The notes under the pieces are model-generated. The model had not been told where the DNA came from, ran no database searches, and was given only the letters and a program-made list of their open reading frames with translations. The position numbers were made by a program, and so were the translations under genes. Shown piece by piece: positions 23,501 through 32,099 of a DNA stretch of 64,000 nt (the stretch's first letter is position 1; the number at the start of each line of letters is the position of its first letter). This DNA comes from Candidatus Accumulibacter propinquus (lineage in GTDB: Bacteria > Pseudomonadota > Gammaproteobacteria > Burkholderiales > Rhodocyclaceae), in contig JADKBU010000010.1 in the NCBI GenBank assembly GCA_016714935.1, positions 77,052 through 141,051 on the forward strand, read 5' to 3'.

Positions 23501-26500
23501 AAACTCGGCAGGATCTGCCGACGCGTGCCGTGATGAAAAGCGTAGTCGAGCAGTTCACTGATCCGAAAGTCGGTTTCGTAGCGCACCGAGGCCAGGTCGG
23601 ACACGTTGCGGCCGATGAAGGGGTGCCACTTGCGTTGCGAAGACAGGGGATTTTCCACCGTCGGGGCATCCGCATCGACGGCGTACCAGCAACGGATCTT
23701 TTCAAAGGGGCAGGTGGGCAGCGAGATGCGGTACGGCAGTTGCGTGCCCCACAGGCGATCCCAGTCGATCGCCGCACCGCGTACCCAGTAATCGGCGATG
23801 CGCTCCAGGCTGGCGGCGTCGAGCACGCGCTCGATGTCGGCGTCGTCGAATTCCTGATTGCCGGTGACGATATTGTCGCCATGGCAGAGCCCGTCCGCGA
23901 CACCGTCGCGCGCGAAATCGGCCATTGCCCGCAACAGCGCCGCAGCGTCGGCGACGACCACGGCCAGGCGGCACGGCAAGGCGTTGCGGCCCACCTGCAG
24001 CGTATACGAGAGCGAGGCCAGGTCGCAGTCGGGATGCCGTTCCAGGTATCCGCGCAGACGTTCCAGGTAGCTCAGCAACAGGCTCCGGTTCCCGGCCGAC
24101 ACGACCACCAGGCGTGGCTGGCTTGGCAGGCGCGGCGCCAGGGTTGCGCTGTACTCTTCGACGATGATGTGCGAATTCATGCCGCCGGCACCGATGGAAG
24201 TGACACCGGCACGCCGCGGATAAACCTGGCCATCGACCTTCGGGCGCTCCCAGCCGGACAGCTCGCGCTGAACGTAGAACGGCGAATCGGCGAACGGAAT
24301 GTCGGGGTTGAGTTCCTCGGCATGCAGCGAGGGCACGATCTGCCGGTGCTTGAGCTGCAGCAGCACCTTGGTGAATCCGGCCACCCCGGCGGCGGCCAGC
24401 AAGTGCGCGATATTCGATTTCACCGAACCGATCGGGCAGAACTGGCGCGCCTCGGTATACGAACGGTAGGCCTGGGTCAGGGCCTTGATCTCGATCGGGT
24501 CGCCGAGCTTGGTACCCGATCCGTGCCCTTCGACATAGCTGATGCTGCGCGGGTCGACGGCCGCATCGCGCAGCGCCTTGTCCACCGCCCGGGCCTGCAT
24601 CGCCGGGCTGGGCACGGTAAAGCCGTTGCGCACGCCGGCATTGTTGATCGCCGTGCCCTTGATGACGCCGTAGATGTGGTCCCGGTCCCTGACCGCCTCG
24701 ACCAGCGGCTTGAGCAGCACCGCGCCGACACCTTCGCCGAGAATGGTGCCGTCGGCGCCCTGGCCGTAGCTGCGGATCAACTCCGAAGTCCGTGTGGTGA
24801 AGTGCTCCTGCGAACTGGAGATGAAGTTGTAGGGATGCAGCAGCAGGTTGACGCCGCCCGCCAGCACCATCCGGCACTGCCGCGAACGCAGCATGTGCAC
24901 GCCCTGGTCGATGCACGTGGCGGCGGCCGAGCACATGGTATCCATGAAGATCGATGGACCGGAAAACCCGTAGAAATAGGACAGCATGTTCGGCAGGGTG
25001 CCGGTGTAGCTGCCATTGGCACGCGCACCACGGACCAGCATGTTCTGAAAGCCGTACAGGCCGTAATGGTTGCTCATCGTCCCGACCAGCACCCCGACGT
25101 CGCCGTCGAAGCGCTGGTGCATCTGTTCGCGCGAATAGCCGGCGTCTTCGAAGGCTTCGACCCCGACCTGCAGGAACAGGCGTACCTCGGGTGACATCAG
25201 CTCGGCGTCGCGCTGCGAGATATTGAAGTAGCGCGGATCGAAGCGGTCGATATCGCTGAGGAAGCTGCCGTTGCGGATGGTCGTCTTGCCGAGGATGTCA
25301 CGCTGGTCGTGGTAGATGCCGGCGTGCCGCCAGCGCTCGGACGGGATCTTCTCGAAGCAGTGCTGGCCGCTGCTGAGCACTTCCCAGAACTGCTCCATGG
25401 TCTCGGCGCGCGGATAACGGCCGGCCAGGCCGATGACGGCGATATCGTGATAATCCGGCGCATCGCCACTGTCGTGCCGCGTCGGCAACGACGCCACGAA
25501 GCGGTTCGCAATCCCCGCGGCCGGAGCCGGCCCGACGTCGGCCACAGCGGACTGCGGGTCCAGGCTGGCGACCAGCGCGGCCCGGTGTTCCTCGATCAGG
25601 TAACCGGCCACACCCTGCAGATCGACGTATTCGAAAAACAGGGTCTTGGGCAACGAGCCGAGCAATTCCTCCAGTTGCAGGATCATGTCTACGGCCATGA
25701 TCGAATCGAAACCGTATTGCTCGAACTTTTCCTTCGGCCGGATCTTTTGCGGATCCAGTTTCAGCACCCTGCCGAGAATGGTCTTCAGCAGCGTCATCGT
25801 CCGCGCCTCCAGACCGGGCACATCGACGGGCACCACTGCCGCCGCCGGAGCCGGGGGCTCCGATTCCGCGCGCAAGTCCCGGCGCAGCGCGTCGCCCTGG
25901 CCATAGGCCAGCGCAATCGCGCCGCCATGGCCGGATGCGAGGATTGCGGCAAGCGCGCTCAAACCGGATTCGGTCGGCAGCGGCAGCATGCCGCGGCGGC
26001 GCATCGCTGCGATGCCGGCGGCAGGCATGCGCATGCCACCGTCGGCCCACAAGGGCCAGTTGATGGCGATGGTGCGGCCACTGCACTGGCCGGCGCGCGC
26101 CCGATCCTGGCGCTGTTCGGCGTAGGCATCGAGGAAAGCGTTGGCGACGCTGTAGTCGGCCTGACCGGCACCACCGTGGACTGCCGCCACCGAGGAGAAC
26201 AGCAGCAGAAAGTCGAGCCCGATGTCGCGGGTGGCGTGGTCGATATGCTGCACGCCACGCACCTTCGGTGCGAACACGGCGGCCACCTGCCGTTCGCTCT
26301 TGTTGGCGATGAAGGCGTCGTCGAGCACGCCGGCGCAGTGGATGACGCCATTCAGCACGCCGTACTTGTCGATGATGGCGGCGACCACGCGGCGCACGTC
26401 GGCGGCATCGCTGACGTCGGCTGCGAAGTAATCGACCGCGAGATCGTGGGCAGGCGCGCCGGAACGGCCGCTGAGTACCAGCCTGACGTCACCGGCCCGT

Positions 26501-29500
26501 GCCAGTTCGCGGGCGACGATCTGGCCCAGTCCACCGCCACCGCCGGTGATCCAGTAGACCCCGCCCTCCCTGAACACCGGGGTGGTCGGGGCAGCGACGG
26601 CCAGTTCGACCTGAAGCCGGACCTGGCGCCGCCCCTGCGGGTCGATACGCACATGCTGGCCGAAAGCACGGCTTTCGGCGCCGATCAGCTCGGCCAGTGG
26701 CCCGGCACGCATCGCCGCGAGGCCGGCCACGCGCATCAGTTTGCCGTCGATGCGCGAACTTTCCAGGCGTGCGGTCTTGAGCAGGGCAAGCAGCGGCGTC
26801 AGCAGGTGCCCCTGCTCGGTATCGGGGACGACGATGCACACCAGCGTCTTGCGATGCTCGCCGAGCCGCGTCTGCAGGTGCCGCAGCACGGCCAGGGTGG
26901 CCGCTTCCAGGCTGTCGGCGGCGAGCGGCAAAGCCTCGACATGCGCATCCCCCAGTTGTTCCCCGAGCGCGGCGATGCGCTGCGGGTCGGACAGCGCCAC
27001 GAAGACGCTGAGCGTCTGCGCGGCGTCGATGTCGCCCGGCAGCCGCGGCTGATCCTGCCATTCGTTACGGCTGTACAGCAGCTCCGGCTCGGAGCGGGGC
27101 GTGGCCGTCGCGGTTTCCAGCCGGCGCAGCGCCAGGCCCGCCATGCGCACGCAGACCTGGCCTTGCCCGTCGCAGAGGTCGATGTCGAAGGTCGGCATCG
27201 GCGAAGCGCTGTCGCTGTAGCGCACCCAGGCCCACATCTGTAGCGTGCACGGAGCATCGACGCGCAGTTCGCGCAGCGCAAACGGCAGCGCCGGCCCCTC
27301 GCCGCGCAGCAGGGCCACGGTGGCCTGAATCGCCGAGTCGAGCAGGCTGGGGTGCAGGACGTACTCGGCCGCTGCCGGCGCGAGCCCGGCCGGCAGGCGC
27401 AGTTCGGCCAACACCTGGCGTTCACCGACGTGCAGCGTTTGCAGGCCCTGCAAGCTGGCCCCGTGCTCGATGCCGGCAGCGCCGAGCATGCCATAGCAGG
27501 CGGCAGGAGTGACGCTGTCCGGGCATTCGGCCCGCAGGCGCGCCAGGTCGAGCGCGGCCGGCCTGGCGCTGTCGCCGCGGGTCACCCGACCCTGACTGTA
27601 CACCTGCGATTGTTCGCCGCTGCCGCTGGAGGCCGCATAGGCGAGTTCTCCATCTGCCTGCGGCGTGAGGCTGAGCCGCAGATCGACCGGGCCGTCGGCG
27701 AGTACCAGCGGCCGCGTCCACACCACGTTCTTCAGCAGCAGCGGCTCGGCCTGCTCCAGCGCCAGGGTGAGCGCGGCGCGCACCATTTCCAGATAGACGA
27801 CACCGGGCAGGACCATCTCCTGGGCCACGTGATGGTCGGCCAGAAAGAACTCGCGCCCGCTGAAACGGACGCTGTAGGCCTGTTCCCGAAGCGTCGAGAT
27901 GTTCTGGTGCAGCAACGGATGCAGCCGCTCAACCTGCGCCACACCGACACCGCCGACAGGATCCGGGAACCAGTGGCGAACCCTGGCAAACGGATACGTC
28001 GGCAGGTGCAGCTTGCGCGGCTTGCCGGCCGGATAGAACAGCTCCCATTCGATCGCCGCGCCATGCGCCCAGAATTCGCCGATCTTTGCCAACTGGCGGT
28101 CGGCGATCCACTGCCGGAGCAGGCTTCGGTAAGCGTCATCGTCGGTCAACAGGCTCACCAGCCGGCCCCCCTGGCTTGAGTTGCCACCCCAGCATGCGGC
28201 GATGGCCGGCTTGCCCGCCAGCCAGGCTTCGAGCTTGCCGACCAGTTCAGGGAGTTCGCTCACCGCGAACACGACACGCTCGGCCATCGCTTCGCGTCCC
28301 AACTGCAGGGTGCAGGCGAGCGCTGCCAGCTCGACCGCAGGACGCGCCTGCAACTCCGCCGACAAGGCCTGCGCCAGAACGCGCAGGCGCTCCGGGTCGC
28401 GCGCCGACAGCGGCACCAGCACGGGTGCGTCGGCCGGCGCCGCGACGGTGACGGCCGGTGCGATGAACTCTTCCAACAGCACGTGCGCGTTGCTGCCGCC
28501 AAAGCCAAACGAACTCACGCCGGCGCGGCGGATGCCGTCCGGTTGCCAGGGGACGCTTTCGGCGACCACGTAGAACGGGCTGTCATCGAGCTTGATCATC
28601 GGATTCAAGCGCGTGAAATGGACGTTGGCCGGCAACGTCCGGTGCCGCATCGCGGCCACCACCTTGAGCATGCCGGCGACGCCGGCGGCGCCCTCGAGAT
28701 GACCGATGTTGGTCTTTACCGAACCGATGCCGCAACTGGCCGGCCGCATCGCCGAGCCGAAGCGCTGGTGCAGTTCCTGGAACGCCAGTTTCAGTCCGAG
28801 GACCTCGACCGGGTCGCCGAGCGGGGTACCAGGCCCGTGCGCCTCGATATAGCTGACGCTGGCCGGGGGGACACCGGCGGCGGCATAGATCTGGGTGATC
28901 AGGCGTGCCTGCGCCCTGGGATTGGTGACCGTCAGGGAATTGGTGCGGCCGCCGTGATTGGTACCGATCCCCTTGATTACCGCGTGGATGCTGTCGCCAT
29001 CGCGCAGCGCGCTGCGCAGCGACTTGAGCAGCAGCACCGCCCCGCCCTCGCCACGCACGTAACCGTCGGCACTGCCGTCGAAGGCCTTGCAGCGGCCGTC
29101 CCTGGACAACATGCCGTTCTTGCTGAAGGCGATGAAATGGTTGACCGACCAGCACAGGTTGACACCGCCGGCCAGCGCGGCCTCGACTTCGCCGTTCTGG
29201 ATGGCGCGCACCGCCTGGTAGACCGACACCAGCGAACTGGCGCAGGCGGTGTCGTTGATGAGGCTCGGACCAGCCAGGTCGAAGTAATGCGAGATGCGGT
29301 TGGCGATGATCGAATAGGCGGTACCGGTCGGAAAATAGGCATCGACCTTCTGCCCGGTCTGTTCGAACAGTTCGGCGTAGTCCCAGTGGCAGACGCCCAT
29401 GTACACGCCGGTGTTGCTGCCGGCGAACTGGCTCGGACGGTAGCCGGCGTCCTCGATGGCCTGCCACGACAGTTCCATCGCGAAGCGCTGCTGGGGGTCC

Positions 29501-29811
29501 ATGTTCTGCGCTTCGCGTGGCGAGATCCTGAAGAACTCGGCGTCGAAACAATCGGCATGCTCGACGAAGCCACCCCAGATGCTGTTGGTCTTGCCGTCGA
29601 ACCGGCGCGGGTCGCCATAGTAATCGTCCTTCGACCAGCGCTGCGCCGGCACCTCGGTAATCGACGACTTTTGCTCGACCAGGTTGCTCCAGAACTGTTC
29701 CAGGGTGTCCGACTGCGGCAGGCGCAAAGCCAGGCCGATGATGGCCACGTCGTCGGGCGCAGCGTCGTTGCGCGGCGGCGGGGTGACCGGCTTGCGGAGG
29801 AAACTGAACAT
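20572..29811 (-). CDS. PKS A: first trans-AT PKS subunit, KS-DH-KR-ACP / KS-B-ACP / KS
   Basis: 3079 aa from ATG 29811; GGAG lies upstream and the start overlaps the asnB stop (TGATG). Module 1: KS1 (Cys190 in DTACASSL), DH (His660; motif HHVAQEMVLP, with Gln where Gly is usual), KR (TGGGGGLG, Tyr1220), ACP (Ser1370). Module 2: an unusual KS2 (Cys1627 in MDTMCSAAAT; VEGHGSGT; NIAH instead of NIGH), then a DH-like fold around 2055-2330 that keeps H..P of the first motif (HHGTRRQILP) but lacks the second aspartate motif, then ACP (Ser2380). Module 3: KS3 (Cys2629) only; the protein ends about 50 residues after a YPFAPDRYW-type linker. The layout and the odd second module match the starter part of glutarimide PKSs, where KS-B (branching domain) performs a Michael-type addition that leads to the glutarimide ring. 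That role is inferred from the family. The missing KR-ACP of module 3 is at the start of PKS B. Confidence 0.95.
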   Translation of the reverse strand: MFSFLRKPVTPPPRNDAAPDDVAIIGLALRLPQSDTLEQFWSNLVEQKSSITEVPAQRWSKDDYYGDPRRFDGKTNSIWGGFVEHADCFDAEFFRISPREAQNMDPQQRFAMELSWQAIEDAGYRPSQFAGSNTGVYMGVCHWDYAELFEQTGQKVDAYFPTGTAYSIIANRISHYFDLAGPSLINDTACASSLVSVYQAVRAIQNGEVEAALAGGVNLCWSVNHFIAFSKNGMLSRDGRCKAFDGSADGYVRGEGGAVLLLKSLRSALRDGDSIHAVIKGIGTNHGGRTNSLTVTNPRAQARLITQIYAAAGVPPASVSYIEAHGPGTPLGDPVEVLGLKLAFQELHQRFGSAMRPASCGIGSVKTNIGHLEGAAGVAGMLKVVAAMRHRTLPANVHFTRLNPMIKLDDSPFYVVAESVPWQPDGIRRAGVSSFGFGGSNAHVLLEEFIAPAVTVAAPADAPVLVPLSARDPERLRVLAQALSAELQARPAVELAALACTLQLGREAMAERVVFAVSELPELVGKLEAWLAGKPAIAACWGGNSSQGGRLVSLLTDDDAYRSLLRQWIADRQLAKIGEFWAHGAAIEWELFYPAGKPRKLHLPTYPFARVRHWFPDPVGGVGVAQVERLHPLLHQNISTLREQAYSVRFSGREFFLADHHVAQEMVLPGVVYLEMVRAALTLALEQAEPLLLKNVVWTRPLVLADGPVDLRLSLTPQADGELAYAASSGSGEQSQVYSQGRVTRGDSARPAALDLARLRAECPDSVTPAACYGMLGAAGIEHGASLQGLQTLHVGERQVLAELRLPAGLAPAAAEYVLHPSLLDSAIQATVALLRGEGPALPFALRELRVDAPCTLQMWAWVRYSDSASPMPTFDIDLCDGQGQVCVRMAGLALRRLETATATPRSEPELLYSRNEWQDQPRLPGDIDAAQTLSVFVALSDPQRIAALGEQLGDAHVEALPLAADSLEAATLAVLRHLQTRLGEHRKTLVCIVVPDTEQGHLLTPLLALLKTARLESSRIDGKLMRVAGLAAMRAGPLAELIGAESRAFGQHVRIDPQGRRQVRLQVELAVAAPTTPVFREGGVYWITGGGGGLGQIVARELARAGDVRLVLSGRSGAPAHDLAVDYFAADVSDAADVRRVVAAIIDKYGVLNGVIHCAGVLDDAFIANKSERQVAAVFAPKVRGVQHIDHATRDIGLDFLLLFSSVAAVHGGAGQADYSVANAFLDAYAEQRQDRARAGQCSGRTIAINWPLWADGGMRMPAAGIAAMRRRGMLPLPTESGLSALAAILASGHGGAIALAYGQGDALRRDLRAESEPPAPAAAVVPVDVPGLEARTMTLLKTILGRVLKLDPQKIRPKEKFEQYGFDSIMAVDMILQLEELLGSLPKTLFFEYVDLQGVAGYLIEEHRAALVASLDPQSAVADVGPAPAAGIANRFVASLPTRHDSGDAPDYHDIAVIGLAGRYPRAETMEQFWEVLSSGQHCFEKIPSERWRHAGIYHDQRDILGKTTIRNGSFLSDIDRFDPRYFNISQRDAELMSPEVRLFLQVGVEAFEDAGYSREQMHQRFDGDVGVLVGTMSNHYGLYGFQNMLVRGARANGSYTGTLPNMLSYFYGFSGPSIFMDTMCSAAATCIDQGVHMLRSRQCRMVLAGGVNLLLHPYNFISSSQEHFTTRTSELIRSYGQGADGTILGEGVGAVLLKPLVEAVRDRDHIYGVIKGTAINNAGVRNGFTVPSPAMQARAVDKALRDAAVDPRSISYVEGHGSGTKLGDPIEIKALTQAYRSYTEARQFCPIGSVKSNIAHLLAAAGVAGFTKVLLQLKHRQIVPSLHAEELNPDIPFADSPFYVQRELSGWERPKVDGQVYPRRAGVTSIGAGGMNSHIIVEEYSATLAPRLPSQPRLVVVSAGNRSLLLSYLERLRGYLERHPDCDLASLSYTLQVGRNALPCRLAVVVADAAALLRAMADFARDGVADGLCHGDNIVTGNQEFDDADIERVLDAASLERIADYWVRGAAIDWDRLWGTQLPYRISLPTCPFEKIRCWYAVDADAPTVENPLSSQRKWHPFIGRNVSDLASVRYETDFRISELLDYAFHHGTRRQILPSFVIDTALALAGIAGVRGEFVVADLKWHQAGDWEAVATLHIAIAAATDGTHAAQIAWQGPDDAPRLLAEWQLRPALLSPAPAQLPAAQQTIDGADFYRELQEGGLDYAPYLEGVHQLSLLDGGACLATLQAPLLRQDHYPSNVRIEPYVLGALVQVAQYLAKREGRSDWAGYAPLDIGELALLPGQVTQVLLHGLRGRADLLASDATILGRIGGIRFGNAAADATPLAAVTVAVPDDESALIRADLVAQIRAHMSAILKFPLADIDTRTPFYNFGFDSISMTELAGKISVEFGLSLTPALFFEVENAEQLVGHMLGAHPLKLQDRWRRKHLRQRPGAAPSGAVAAGLASSRALARSPAGPGLPIAIVGAAGRFPGADNLDAFWDQLAAGYNAIGPLPMSRYGEAYQELVRQADFPKRAGILHDIDRFDAAFFNISPTEAELMDPQHRLFLETVWSALEHAGYRPATLPASTGVYVGVSATDYATLLAAHAVPADAYTSTGTAHSMLANRVSFFLDVHGPSQAIDTACSSSLVALHRAVESIRSGQCAMAIAGGVNVALTTDTFVGAHMAGMLSPDGQCQTFSARANGYVRGEGVAALVLKPLLQAERDGDAILGVLLGSAENHGGRAHSLTAPNARAQAELVERAMRGIDPCSISYIETHGTGTSLGDPVEINGLKLAFARLHAERGGAASGQRCGLGSVKSNIGHLEAAAGIAGVVKVLLAMRHRLLPASLHCDPLNPYIDLAGSPFHIVSAACAWEAPAPRRAGVSSFGFGGANAHVVLEEYPLRPTSPPGTPGPWLVVLSARSDERLRAVVGNLCRWIEGAAPAADLLERIAYTLQVGREPMSERLALAAGSPEELCHRLRAFLDGRADAAQVLRGSVKRPDGGPALPAEGDPQALLQRWIAGCDIAWDGLYRQQPRRIALPTYPFAPDRYWIPTVAPEVDVARLLDAVLDDVVSVDTAIDALRRAGYGQSEQI

Positions 29812-31784
29812 CAATGAACTCCACTTCTGCGGTCGATGGCCCGGACCAGTACCCGCTCAAGACTATTCACGGACACCGCCGGCGTGCCCTCCCGGCGCAC
29901 GAACTGGCGATCAAGCAAGGCCACCGACAGCAGAAAGATGAAGGCCTGATTCTCGCGCGTGCTGATCGTGGCCGGCTCGCTGTTGAAGATCTTTCTGGTG
30001 AGGGCCTTGCAGAAGGCGGTGTCGAGAAAGGGGATGTTCTTCAGTTCGGCCTCGGACAGCAGCACTTCGAGGTAATCGGGGCGATGCCTCACGAAAGCGG
30101 CGCTGTCGGGCGCGCGGTACGGATGCTTGTGCTTGTTGATGATCGATGCCGGCAGCACCTGTGCGAAGGCCTGCTTGAGCAGGTGCTTTTCGTTGCTGCC
30201 GTTGTCGAAGCGCAGGTTCACCGTCGCCGCCAGCCTGACCACCTGCGGGTCGAGGAAAGGGCAGCGATTCTCGACGCCGTGCGCCAGGCTCATGCGCTCG
30301 CCCTGCGTCGACAGCAGGTAACCCGCCAGCAGGGTCTTGAATTCCAGCCATTGCGCCTTTTCGATCGGCCCCATGCCGGCGAAATGAGCGTCTGCGCGCG
30401 TCAGTTGCAGCAAGGCGCCGAAGGGATCGGCCCGGTCCCGGAGCAGGCGGTTGGCGAAGCGGCCGTTCTGAAAACGGATTTCATGCGAAAACAGGCCCGG
30501 CAACTGCTCTTCGGAGAACTGCTGAAACAGCCCCAGCAATGGCGCCGCGTGCCCCTCGTCAAAATGGCGCAGGTACGGATACATGCGCGCAATCTGGCGC
30601 TTGCGCTCCTCGTTGTCGTAACTTTTCCAGGCCGTGCGCAGCAGCGTTTCCTTGAACAGGTCGTAGCCGAGGAAGGCCTCGTCAGCCCCCTCGCCGCTGA
30701 GCACCACCTTGATGCCTTTGGCGCGCACCGCTTGCGAGAGCAGGAACATCGGCACGAAGGCGCTGCGGAACGCCGGCATCTCGGCATGATAGAGCGCCGC
30801 CGGAAAGTTTTCGGCGATGTCTGCGTGGCCGATCGTGATCGCACTGTGCTCGGTACCGAGCCAGCGGCTGACCTCGCTCTGGTCATCCGACTCGTCAAAA
30901 TACTTGTCTTCGAAGGCCACCGAAAAGGTGTGGATCTTGTGCGGCGACATCTGCGTGACGAGTTGGGTGATGATCGATGAGTCCAGCCCGCCGCTCAGGT
31001 AGACGCCCACCTCGACATCGCTGCGCAGGCGCAGCCGCACGCTGTCGGTCAGCGCCTGCCTGACCATCTCCACGGCTTGCGCTTCGCTGGCGACCGCCGG
31101 CCCGCGAGCAAAGTCGAGCCGCTCGTAGCAGCCTTCGCTGCGCTGACCCTCCTGGACGCGCAGAAAGCAGGCCATCGGCAACTGGCGGATACCCTTGAAG
31201 CCGCTCTGCGCCGGCAGCGGCGTCCACTGCGCGAAGATCGAGGACAGTTGCTGCGGGTCGGCGGCGAACTGGAAATCCCTGAACGCCAGGAAGGCCTTCA
31301 TTTCCGACGCAAAGATCAAGGCCCCGGCGTGTTGCGCATAGAACAGCGGGCGCTTGCCGTAGCGGTCGCGCGCCAGCAGCAGACTGCCGGCAACATGGTC
31401 GTAGATGGCAAAGGCGAAGGCTCCGTTCAGGCGCGGCAGGCACTGCTCGCCCCAGTACAGCCAGGCCTGCAGCACAACTTCGGTGTCCGATTGGGTGCGG
31501 AACCGGCAGCCGTGACCTTCCAGTTCCCTGCGCAATTCCCGGTAGTTGTACAGCTCGCCGTTATAGCAAATCCAGTGCCGCTCGCCGGCATCGCTCAAGG
31601 GCTGCGTGCCGGAGGCGAGATCGATGATGCTGAGACGGACGGTACCCATCGCCAGGCGGTCGTCGACGTAATAACCCGCCTCGTCTGGCCCCCGATGCTG
31701 GATCAGCGCCAGCATCCTCTTGACCGCTTCGGCCGGCTCGACACCCTGCGGAGGCGCGCCGTAGATCCCGGAAATCCCACACAT
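29811..31784 (-). CDS. AsnB-type asparagine synthetase-like amidotransferase of the PKS cluster
   Basis: 657 aa. The start is placed at ATG 31784 because it gives MCGISGIYG, exposing the Cys2 nucleophile needed by the class II glutaminase domain; GGGGAGA sits five bases upstream. The N-terminal half carries the glutaminase signatures (GHRGPDEAGY-like IQHRGPDEAGY, YNGELYNYRELR, LNGAFAFAIYD). The C-terminal synthetase half has the ATP PP-loop SGGLDSSII and SGEGADEAFLGYD. The gene sits between the lone ACP and PKS A and overlaps the latter. In glutarimide pathways such enzymes turn an ACP-bound malonyl group into its amide, which later supplies the ring nitrogen. That substrate is inferred here from context; ordinary asparagine synthesis is the alternative but is unlikely inside this operon. 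Confidence 0.9.
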   Translation of the reverse strand: MCGISGIYGAPPQGVEPAEAVKRMLALIQHRGPDEAGYYVDDRLAMGTVRLSIIDLASGTQPLSDAGERHWICYNGELYNYRELRRELEGHGCRFRTQSDTEVVLQAWLYWGEQCLPRLNGAFAFAIYDHVAGSLLLARDRYGKRPLFYAQHAGALIFASEMKAFLAFRDFQFAADPQQLSSIFAQWTPLPAQSGFKGIRQLPMACFLRVQEGQRSEGCYERLDFARGPAVASEAQAVEMVRQALTDSVRLRLRSDVEVGVYLSGGLDSSIITQLVTQMSPHKIHTFSVAFEDKYFDESDDQSEVSRWLGTEHSAITIGHADIAENFPAALYHAEMPAFRSAFVPMFLLSQAVRAKGIKVVLSGEGADEAFLGYDLFKETLLRTAWKSYDNEERKRQIARMYPYLRHFDEGHAAPLLGLFQQFSEEQLPGLFSHEIRFQNGRFANRLLRDRADPFGALLQLTRADAHFAGMGPIEKAQWLEFKTLLAGYLLSTQGERMSLAHGVENRCPFLDPQVVRLAATVNLRFDNGSNEKHLLKQAFAQVLPASIINKHKHPYRAPDSAAFVRHRPDYLEVLLSEAELKNIPFLDTAFCKALTRKIFNSEPATISTRENQAFIFLLSVALLDRQFVRREGTPAVSVNSLERVLVRAIDRRSGVH

Positions 31785-31824
31785 CAGCTCTCCCCGATGC
31801 CCATATTCCTGGGCGATATCCCGC

Positions 31825-32088
31825 TTATGCGGCGCCTTCGCGGACACCATGCGTCGCCATCCTGGCGCGCACCGATGCGATCAGATTGTCGTAGCTGACC
31901 AGGATGTTGCTCAGCAATTCTTCGTCCGCGAAGCGGACACCGAATTCACTGTCAAGAAACTGCATCAATTGCATGTAGCCGAAGGAATCGATCACGCCGG
32001 CCTTGAACAGGTCGGTCTCCGTCGTGATCTCTTCCCCGAACTCGAACATGAAGGTCTCTTCGATAAACCGCCGGATTTTCTCTTCCAT
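31825..32088 (-). CDS. Free-standing acyl carrier protein
   Basis: About 87 aa with the carrier motif GVIDSFGYMQL; the Ser after Asp is the expected phosphopantetheine site. I chose ATG 32088 because GAGGA lies seven bases upstream. ATG 32103, which overlaps the AT-AT-ER stop as ATGA, is also possible and adds five residues. The gene lies between the AT-AT-ER gene and the amidotransferase. In glutarimide clusters a discrete ACP holds malonate while the amidotransferase amidates it, before transfer to the first KS. The acidic, short, helical composition fits a stand-alone ACP. The starter-carrier role is inferred from the neighbourhood, not proven by sequence. Confidence 0.9.
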   Translation of the reverse strand: MEEKIRRFIEETFMFEFGEEITTETDLFKAGVIDSFGYMQLMQFLDSEFGVRFADEELLSNILVSYDNLIASVRARMATHGVREGAA

Positions 32089-32099
32089 CGTCTTCCTCG

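Noticed and set aside
1..29811. Possible CRISPR or tandem DNA repeat signal from recurrent near-identical segments
   Set aside because: The recurrences coincide with conserved KS, DH and ACP motifs of successive PKS modules and are spaced by module length, not as a repeat array.
22516..29817. Plus-strand open frames of 275 to 892 codons opposite PKS A
   Set aside because: Same codon-mirror artefact; PKS A on the minus strand is unambiguous.
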